Shown here piece after piece: positions 58,807 to 64,000 of a stretch of 64,000 nucleotides of DNA (the first letter of the stretch is position 1; every line of letters begins with the position of its first letter). This stretch comes from Actinomycetota bacterium (GTDB taxonomy: Bacteria; Actinomycetota; Acidimicrobiia; Acidimicrobiales; Ilumatobacteraceae). Made by a program: the position numbers and the translations under genes. Where the stretch lies: positions 372,001-436,000 of the forward strand of contig JAUSLV010000018.1 of assembly GCA_030645495.1 (NCBI GenBank), in the 5' to 3' direction. A model generated the notes under the pieces. The model did not search any database, was not told where the DNA came from, and saw nothing but the letters and a program-made list of their open reading frames with translations.

Positions 58807-60176
58807 GCCCCGCCCCGCGCTGCGAACTCGCGGCTCGCGTCGGTGAGCGCGCGGCGCAGCACCTGCTCGATGAACACGAACTCTTCCTCGCCGGCGATCA
58901 GCGGCGGCGACAGCGTGATCACGGGTTCGCCGCGGTCGTCGGCGCGGCAGATCAGGCCGGCGGCGTACAGGCGCGGCGAGAGGTAGCCGCGCAGCAGCCA
59001 CTCGGCCTGCTCGGTGGTGAACACGCCGCGAGTGTCCTTGTCGGGCACGAGCTCGATCGCGAGGAAGTAGCCGTCGCCGCGCACGTCGCCCACGAGTGGG
59101 ATGTCGAGCAGCCCTTCGATGAGCTGCTTGAAGCGGCCCTCGTTGGCCAGCACGTGGCCGCACAGGTCTTCGCGCTCGAACAGGTCGAGGTTGGCGTTGG
59201 CCACCGCGCACGACACCGGGTGGGCGCCGAACGTCTGGCCCTGCAGGAACGTGGCGGTGTCGTTCAGGAACGGCTCGGCCAGGCGGTCGCTGATCATCAC
59301 GCCACCCAGCGGCGAGTAGCCGGAGGTGACGCCCTTGGCGAATGTGATCATGTCGGGCTGGTAGCCGTAGCGCAGGCTGCCGAACATGTGCCCGAAGCGT
59401 CCGAACGCGGAGATCACCTCGTCGCTCACCAGCAGCACGTCGTACTCGTCGCAGATCTCGCGCACGCGTTGCCAGTAGCCCTCGGGGGGCGTGAACGCGC
59501 CGCCGGTGTTCTGCACGGGCTCCATGAACACCGCGGCCACGCTGTCGGGGCCCTCCATCTCGATCCGCAGCGCCAGGTCGTCGGCACAGCGCAGGGTGCA
59601 CCCGTCCTTGGCCATGCAGTCGTTGCAGCGGTAGCGGTACGGCGTCTGCACCTTGATCGCGCCGGGCATCAGCGGCTCGAACGGCGTCTTGATCGAGGGC
59701 ACGCCAGTGAGGCTGAGTGCGCCGATCGAGGTGCCGTGGTACGCGAGGTAGCGCGAAATCACCTTCGTGCGCCCGTGCTGGCCGCGCAGCTTCCAGTACT
59801 GGCGGGCGAGCTTGATCGCGGTCTCCACCGCGTCGCCACCGGTGGGCGTGAGGAACACACGGTTCAGGTCGCCTGGGGCGTAGCGCGCGAGGCGTGTGGC
59901 GAGCGTGATCGCCGGCTCGTGGGCGAAGCTCCACACGGGGAAGTAGGCCAGCTTCGCGGCCTGTTCGCGGGCTGCATCGGCCAACTCGGTGCGGCCGTGG
60001 CCGGCCTGCACGGTGAACAACCCGGAGAGCCCGTCCAGGTAACGGTTGCCCTGCTCGTCCCAGACGTAGCAGCCCTCACCACGGGTGATGATGGGCACTC
60101 CTGCGTCCGGGAACGAACCCAGGCGGGTGAAGTGCATCCAGAGATGACGCTGCGCGTCATCGGAGAGCGAACTCAT
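58803..60176 (-). CDS. Class III (omega) aminotransferase
   Basis: A 457-residue PLP enzyme of aminotransferase class III. The PLP-lysine is Lys281 (MITFAKGVTSGYSPLGG), the ring-contacting Asp is in LVSDEVISAFGRFG (Asp252), and GGDAVETAIKLARQYW contributes the phosphate site. GQTFGAHPVSCAVANANL is typical of omega-amino acid:pyruvate aminotransferases. A C-x2-C-x5-C-x3-C group occurs at residues 184-197. The substrate is unknown; beta-alanine or GABA-type amines fit the family. It is the first gene of the AsnC/psuG/GDPD operon. Confidence 0.9.
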   Translation of the reverse strand: MSSLSDDAQRHLWMHFTRLGSFPDAGVPIITRGEGCYVWDEQGNRYLDGLSGLFTVQAGHGRTELADAAREQAAKLAYFPVWSFAHEPAITLATRLARYAPGDLNRVFLTPTGGDAVETAIKLARQYWKLRGQHGRTKVISRYLAYHGTSIGALSLTGVPSIKTPFEPLMPGAIKVQTPYRYRCNDCMAKDGCTLRCADDLALRIEMEGPDSVAAVFMEPVQNTGGAFTPPEGYWQRVREICDEYDVLLVSDEVISAFGRFGHMFGSLRYGYQPDMITFAKGVTSGYSPLGGVMISDRLAEPFLNDTATFLQGQTFGAHPVSCAVANANLDLFEREDLCGHVLANEGRFKQLIEGLLDIPLVGDVRGDGYFLAIELVPDKDTRGVFTTEQAEWLLRGYLSPRLYAAGLICRADDRGEPVITLSPPLIAGEEEFVFIEQVLRRALTDASREFAARGGA

Positions 60177-60185
60177 CGTGGCTCC

Positions 60186-60218
60186 GATTGTCGTAGGGAT
60201 TATCTACGACAATCGTAG
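60186..60218. promoter_or_regulatory. Inverted-repeat operator (AsnC-type) upstream of the aminotransferase
   Basis: GATTGTCGTAG (60186-60196) and CTACGACAATC (60204-60214) form a perfect 11-bp inverted repeat with a 7-base spacer. A second, overlapping palindrome CTACGA-CAA-TCGTAG covers 60204-60218. On the minus strand, the spacer region contains GATAAT, a good -10 box, so bound regulator would cover the promoter. The operon start ATG is at 60176. Confidence 0.7.
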
Positions 60219-60240
60219 CCACACTGAGGAATCGTCGAGG

Positions 60241-60699
60241 TCAGCTGTCGGCGGGGAGGCCGCACACGTCGACCGAGTAGGCCTCGAGGTTGTCGCTGGC
60301 GGTGGTGAACGCTTCACCATCGAGCTCGGCGGACAGCTCCGCGAACTCGGGTGCCGTGGACAGGGCGATGATGTCCCAGTCGTACTGCTCGAAGATCGCG
60401 ACGATGCGGTCGACTGCCGTCGTCATCGCGTGCACGTCGCTGGCGATCTTCGCCGGCGGGTTCTTGTCGAGGTCGTGGATCATCGCTTGCATCGTGGTGA
60501 AGGCCGTCTTGACCCCATCCGAATCGGGATTGTCGAACACGCTGTCGAGGCTGTCGGCGGTGGTCTTGTAGTCCTTGATCTGCGCGCAATAGGCGGCGTC
60601 GGAACTGCCGCCGCTCGACTTCTTGTCGTCGCTGCACGCGCCGAGCAGCGCGGTGGCCGCAAACGCTCCGAGCAGAAGGGTGGTGGAACGCTTGTTCAT
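60241..60699 (-). CDS. Small secreted lipoprotein, unknown function
   Basis: A 152-residue predicted lipoprotein. The signal peptide MNKRSTTLLLGAFAATALLGACSDD has a lipobox LLGAC (Cys22), then a Lys/Ser/Gly linker and an alpha-helical domain with two Cys (AAYCAQIKDYK and SVDVCGLPADS at the very end) that may form a disulfide. I do not recognise a family, though small four-helix lipoproteins like this are common in Actinobacteria. The ATG at 60699 is preceded by GAGGAG. It ends 26 bases beyond the operator region of the neighbouring operon. Confidence 0.78.
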   Translation of the reverse strand: MNKRSTTLLLGAFAATALLGACSDDKKSSGGSSDAAYCAQIKDYKTTADSLDSVFDNPDSDGVKTAFTTMQAMIHDLDKNPPAKIASDVHAMTTAVDRIVAIFEQYDWDIIALSTAPEFAELSAELDGEAFTTASDNLEAYSVDVCGLPADS

Positions 60700-60774
60700 G
60701 GGTCTCCTCATGGTGGTGCCTGCGCGAGAGCGTATCCGCGTGGCCATGGTCGCTGATATTCCGAGCGGTGCGCA

Positions 60775-60780
60775 TAGCGT
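60775..60780 (+). promoter_or_regulatory. Leaderless -10 box of the 60787 hydrolase
   Basis: TAGCGT is 6 bases before the ATG at 60787. Confidence 0.55.
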
Positions 60781-60786
60781 GCACAC

Positions 60787-61554
60787 ATGCTCCTCGCGCA
60801 CGAACTCATCGGCCACCCCGACGATCCCGCATTGATCCTGATCCACGGCATCACCGACACCCGCCACATGTGGGACCCCTTACTCGACGCGCTCGCAGCT
60901 GGTCGTTATCTGTTGACGGTCGACCTGCGCGGCCACGGCGAGAGCGAAGACGACGACTCGAGCTACGACCCGGCGGCCTACGCCGCGGACGTCATTGAGA
61001 CTGCCATGGCGCTGGGCGTGCACGATGCGATCGTGGTCGGCCATTCGCTCGGTGGCATCGTCGCCACTGCCCTCGCTGCTGCGGCGCCCTGCACGGCCGT
61101 GGTCAACATCGACCAACCCCTGCGGCTGTCGGCGTTCAAGGAAGGGCTGGGCCAGCTGGAATCGATGTTGAAGGGCGACAAGGAGACCTTCACCGAGGCG
61201 TTGGCGCTGTTGTTCTCGGCGATGGATGGGCCCTTGCCGGCAGGGGAACAGGAGCGGCTGCAGGCGCACCGCAGCGCGAAGCAACACGTCGTGCTCGGCA
61301 CCTGGGCGACGGTGTTCGACTCCAGCGTCGAGGAACTCGATGCGACAGTGGAGGCGATGGCTGCGGCGGTGAAGGTGCCGTACCTGGCCGTGCACGGGAT
61401 CGACCCCGGCGTCGATTATGCCGCGTGGCTGATGCGGTTGATCCCCACGGCGGGTGTGGAACTGTGGGCCGATCACGGGCACTACCCGCACCTGGTTGCC
61501 CAGGATCGGTTTCTCGCCCGGCTGGCCGCTTTCGAGGCACTGGTGCGTGCATGA
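60787..61554 (+). CDS. Alpha/beta-fold hydrolase
   Basis: A 255-residue alpha/beta hydrolase with ILIHGITDTRHMW at the oxyanion site, TVDLRGHGESEDDD, and the nucleophile elbow VVGHSLGG (Ser). A helical cap is likely around residues 120-190. The catalytic His is in DHGHYPHL; the acid position near VHGIDPGVDY is less clear. The substrate is unknown. It is co-translated with the following crotonase (ATGA overlap), so both may act in one acyl-CoA or ester degradation route. Confidence 0.85.
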   Translation: MLLAHELIGHPDDPALILIHGITDTRHMWDPLLDALAAGRYLLTVDLRGHGESEDDDSSYDPAAYAADVIETAMALGVHDAIVVGHSLGGIVATALAAAAPCTAVVNIDQPLRLSAFKEGLGQLESMLKGDKETFTEALALLFSAMDGPLPAGEQERLQAHRSAKQHVVLGTWATVFDSSVEELDATVEAMAAAVKVPYLAVHGIDPGVDYAAWLMRLIPTAGVELWADHGHYPHLVAQDRFLARLAAFEALVRA

Positions 61555-62342
61555 CATCCGAAGGTGTCGTCGTCACCGCCGCCGGCAGCGTGGGCACGAT
61601 CACCCTCACTCGCCCGGCCAAGCGCAATGCCGTCACCTACGACATGTGGGTGGCGCTGGGGCAGGCGTGTCAGGCGCTCGCGGCCGACCCGGCGGCGCGG
61701 GTCGTGGTGTTGCGCGGTGCCGGCGACCACTTCTGCGCGGGCGCCGACATCGGCGAACTACTGGCCGAACGGCCGGCGCACTCGCCGACGTTCATGGACG
61801 TGAACATGGTCGCCGAGCACGCATTGGCGACGCTGTCCAAGCCGACGGTCGCGTTCGTGCAGGGCGACTGCATCGGTGGCGGCTGCGCGCTGGCGATCGA
61901 CTGCGACATCCGGCTCGCTGTCGAGGGTTCGCGCTTCGGGATCACGCCTGCCAAGTTGGGCATCGTCTACCCGCCGGCCTCGCTGGAGCGCGTCGTGCGC
62001 CTGCTCGGCCCCGCCGCCCGTCGCTTGCTGTACACCGGCGACCTCATCGACGCGGACGAGGCGCTGCACCTCGGCCTGATCGACGAGCTCCTGCCTGCTC
62101 ACCGGGCCGAGGCCCGCCTGGCCGAGCTGTGCGCGACGCTCAGCGAGCGGTCGCTGCTGACGCAGGCGGCCACGAAGGAGATGATCGCCGCGGTGTTGCG
62201 CCACGGCGCGGTGCCCGCCGATCTCGCCGACGCCTGGGCGCGCGAGGTGGCGGTGGCGGCCGATCCGGCCGAGGGTGTCGCCGCCTTCGCCGAGCGCCGA
62301 AGCCCGCGGTTCACCTGGAGCGGCCCCAACCCGACTGCCTGA
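61551..62342 (+). CDS. Enoyl-CoA hydratase/isomerase family protein
   Basis: A 263-residue crotonase. Oxyanion-hole segments are GDHFCAGADIGEL and VQGDCIGGGCALAIDCDIRLA, followed by FGITPAKLGIVYPPASLERVVRLLG, where the position of the usual catalytic Glu reads Pro/Ala. This suggests isomerase, decarboxylase or thioesterase-like activity rather than hydration. The C-terminus AEGVAAFAERRSPRF is normal. The start overlaps the hydrolase stop by four bases. The stop lies 11 bases from the convergent regulator gene. Confidence 0.87.
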   Translation: MTSEGVVVTAAGSVGTITLTRPAKRNAVTYDMWVALGQACQALAADPAARVVVLRGAGDHFCAGADIGELLAERPAHSPTFMDVNMVAEHALATLSKPTVAFVQGDCIGGGCALAIDCDIRLAVEGSRFGITPAKLGIVYPPASLERVVRLLGPAARRLLYTGDLIDADEALHLGLIDELLPAHRAEARLAELCATLSERSLLTQAATKEMIAAVLRHGAVPADLADAWAREVAVAADPAEGVAAFAERRSPRFTWSGPNPTA

Positions 62343-62353
62343 GCACGAGGCGG

Positions 62354-62956
62354 CTACTGGTGCGACGCTGCGTGCGCACCTTGGCCGGTGGCCGATGCTT
62401 GCGTCTCGATCAACAGCACCCGCGCTGCCGCGCCGCGAACCGACCGGTAGCGATGGGGCAACCGCGACGGGTACGACAGGAAGTCGCCGGCGTCGAGCGT
62501 GGTGATCGCGCCGGCGACATCCACATCGACGGGGCCGGCGATCACGTACAGCGCCTCGAACCCGTCGTGCGACCACGGTTCGAGGAACTCGTGGGCCAAC
62601 CCGACCAACTCGATGACATGGAACGGTGCGGCGCCGGGCAACAGCAGGCGGCGCAACGACTCGCCGTCGGTGGCGATCATCGGCACGTCGGGTGCGGCCG
62701 CGCGGGCGAGCGTCGGTTCGGCGGCCACCGATGGCCCGCCGAACAGCGCTTGGGGGGTGGTGGCGAGGGCAGTGGCGATGCGGTACAGCGACTGCATCGA
62801 TGGGCGCGCGCGGCCGTTCTCGATCTGCGAGAGGAACGGCTGCGAAAGGCCGGCTCGCTCGGCGAGTTCCACCATCGTGAACTCGCCGGCGAGCCGACGT
62901 TCGCGGATCGCGGTGCCCAACGACGCCCACCGCTCGGCGTCGTCGAGCATCGTCAT
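62354..62956 (-). CDS. XRE-family regulator with C-terminal cupin domain
   Basis: A 200-residue transcription factor. The HTH (about residues 14-70) reads LAERAGLSQPFLSQIENGRARPSMQSLYRIA, and the cupin (about 110-190) contains WSHDGFEALYVIAGPVDVDV and DAGDFLSYPSRLPHRYRS. This HTH-cupin layout is known for regulators such as PuuR and SutR. The effector is unknown. An AGGAA stretch precedes the ATG. It starts 22 bases downstream of the monooxygenase stop, so both may be one transcript. Confidence 0.88.
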   Translation of the reverse strand: MTMLDDAERWASLGTAIRERRLAGEFTMVELAERAGLSQPFLSQIENGRARPSMQSLYRIATALATTPQALFGGPSVAAEPTLARAAAPDVPMIATDGESLRRLLLPGAAPFHVIELVGLAHEFLEPWSHDGFEALYVIAGPVDVDVAGAITTLDAGDFLSYPSRLPHRYRSVRGAAARVLLIETQASATGQGAHAASHQ

Positions 62957-62978
62957 GGCCGGATTCCTGCGGCCGTGG

Positions 62979-64000
62979 TCACTTGACCAGCGGCATCACT
63001 TCGGTGGCGAAGCGCTCCATCTGCTCCTCCGCCTTGCTGTACGGATCGCCGACGAGGTGCGGGTAGATGGTGAGGTACTCCATGCCCAAGAGGTCGCGGT
63101 AGAACTGCACGCCCTCGGCAACTTCCTCGGGAGAGCCAACCAGGATCGTCTTCTGGTCCATCGACTGCTCGAGCGTGGGGATCAAGCCGGCCGGAACCGG
63201 CTTTCCATCCTCGCCCATGTAGCCGCGGCTCCAGCCGTACGGGCCGAGGAACTTCCAGAACTCGTCGTGGCCGTTGCGGGCGGTACGCATCGCCTCGTCG
63301 TGGGTGTCTTCCACGCGCACGCTGAGCACCAGCATGCGCTTCTCGTGCGGGGCCAGCGTGACGCCGTGGGTCTGCTGGTACACCTCGCCGTAGCGGTCCC
63401 ACATCTGCTTGATGAACGTGGGGTGCTGGTTCCAGAAGACGGCGCCGTGCTGGTGCTTCGGGCAGTAGTCGACGGTGGGCGGGGTGGTGGCGGCCTGCCA
63501 GATCTCGTAGGGGTACACCGGGCGGGGCACGAGCGTGAGCTCTTTCACATCTGTGCCACGGTCGGGGATACCCGGAACGGGCAGCTCGAAGTGCTTGCCC
63601 TTGAACGAGAACGTCTCGTTGTCGAGAGCGCGGCGGATGATCTCCATCGACTCCTCGTAGACGTCGCGGTTGAGCACGTCGTCGGCCGCCTTGTCAGGGT
63701 TGTCGTGCGAGCCGATGGAGACGTGCTTGTCGTTGAGGTGCAGGATCTCGCGGGGCACGGTGCCGCGACCCACGCCGAGGATGCCGCGCCCGCCCGACAG
63801 GTTGTGCATCGTGGCGAAGTCTTCGGCCAGGCGCAGCGGGTTCCACTGCGGCACCACGTTGGTCATGCAGCCGATGCGCAGCGTCTTGGTGTGCGCCGCG
63901 ATCCAGGCGGCGATCAGCGTGCCGTTGGGGATGACCTCGTAGCCCTCGTACTGGAAGTGGTGCTCGGTGGTCCAGAAGCTGTCGAAGCCGAGGCGGTCGG
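62979..64000 (-). CDS. LLM-class flavin-dependent oxidoreductase (luciferase-like), 5' truncated
   Basis: The frame is open to the right window edge, so the N-terminus is missing; about 340 residues are visible. They include FDSFWTTEHHF, IGCMTNVVPQWNPLRLAEDFATM, LSGGRGILGVGRG and PYEIWQAATTPPTVDYC, all of the bacterial-luciferase-like monooxygenase family. FMN- and F420-dependent members share these marks, so the cofactor cannot be decided from this fragment, although cofD and cofE show that F420 is made. The substrate is unknown. An internal ATG at 63866 is not the real start. Confidence 0.87.
   Translation of the reverse strand, partial: DRLGFDSFWTTEHHFQYEGYEVIPNGTLIAAWIAAHTKTLRIGCMTNVVPQWNPLRLAEDFATMHNLSGGRGILGVGRGTVPREILHLNDKHVSIGSHDNPDKAADDVLNRDVYEESMEIIRRALDNETFSFKGKHFELPVPGIPDRGTDVKELTLVPRPVYPYEIWQAATTPPTVDYCPKHQHGAVFWNQHPTFIKQMWDRYGEVYQQTHGVTLAPHEKRMLVLSVRVEDTHDEAMRTARNGHDEFWKFLGPYGWSRGYMGEDGKPVPAGLIPTLEQSMDQKTILVGSPEEVAEGVQFYRDLLGMEYLTIYPHLVGDPYSKAEEQMERFATEVMPLVK

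Noticed and set aside
62979-64000. Firm assignment as an F420-dependent enzyme
   Set aside because: FMN- and F420-dependent luciferase-like proteins share the visible motifs, and the N-terminus is outside the window.

Overview
The window is GC-rich throughout (roughly two thirds G+C), gene-dense and free of rRNA, tRNA, CRISPR and transposase genes. The content points to an actinobacterium, probably a deep lineage such as Acidimicrobiia. The evidence is coenzyme F420 genes (cofD, cofE), a DUF3499 protein, an acyl-CoA carboxylase alpha chain beside birA, menaquinone-type MenB, SpoIID and LCP proteins, and many GTG/TTG starts. At least nineteen genes have a TANNNT-like -10 box only 6-10 bases before the start codon and no Shine-Dalgarno, so leaderless transcription appears to be common.

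Layout. 1-3.8 kb: end of a flavoprotein disulfide reductase, a YkgJ protein, and the carboxylase alpha subunit divergent from biotin ligase. 3.9-24.7 kb: a cell-envelope glycan region with LCP transferase, dTDP-rhamnose genes rfbC-B-D, four GT4 glycosyltransferases, a sugar-1-phosphate nucleotidyltransferase, an epimerase-like protein, gmd, a Wzx-type flippase and SpoIID. It is interrupted by an acyl-CoA dehydrogenase/CitE pair, a clostripain-like lipoprotein, a GNAT gene and cofD. 24.8-37.5 kb: a giant GT2-membrane protein with DUF5719 and thioredoxin-like partners, ftsH, DUF3499, a CPBP protease, a 903-residue membrane protein, phosphomannomutase and a Trm112 protein. 37.6-42.5 kb: a secreted repeat protein, ahcY, and cysK-cysE. 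42.5-43.6 kb: a DUF559 endonuclease-like gene bounded by inverted repeats. 43.6-51.1 kb: a YczE protein, comF, a HAD phosphatase, secA, prfB and ftsEX. 51.2-64 kb: metabolic genes (crotonases, truncated haemoglobin, SpoU methyltransferase, menB, cofE, a four-gene aminotransferase/AsnC/psuG/GDPD operon, hydrolases) and the end of a luciferase-like monooxygenase.

How the genes work together. ManB, the nucleotidyltransferase and Gmd can form GDP-mannose-type sugars. RfbC/B/D finish dTDP-rhamnose, although rfbA is not here. The glycosyltransferases, flippase and LCP protein could assemble a glycan and attach it to the wall. The order LpdA-like, acc/birA, LCP/rml, nucleotidyltransferase, cofD, GT2/DUF5719, DUF3499, manB, Trm112, ahcY, comF, secA, prfB, ftsEX recalls a backbone I know from mycobacteria and Streptomyces, with whiB, hpf and smpB missing at their usual places.

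No stretch longer than 300 bases lacks a gene. The largest gap (40600-40865) holds two long perfect hairpins and the cysK promoter region. The feature most worth follow-up is the roughly 1.07-kb DUF559 unit with quadruplex-capable inverted ends. Next come the symmetric bidirectional promoter at accA/birA, the AsnC operator ahead of the four-gene operon, and an epimerase-like protein without its catalytic Tyr/Lys pair.
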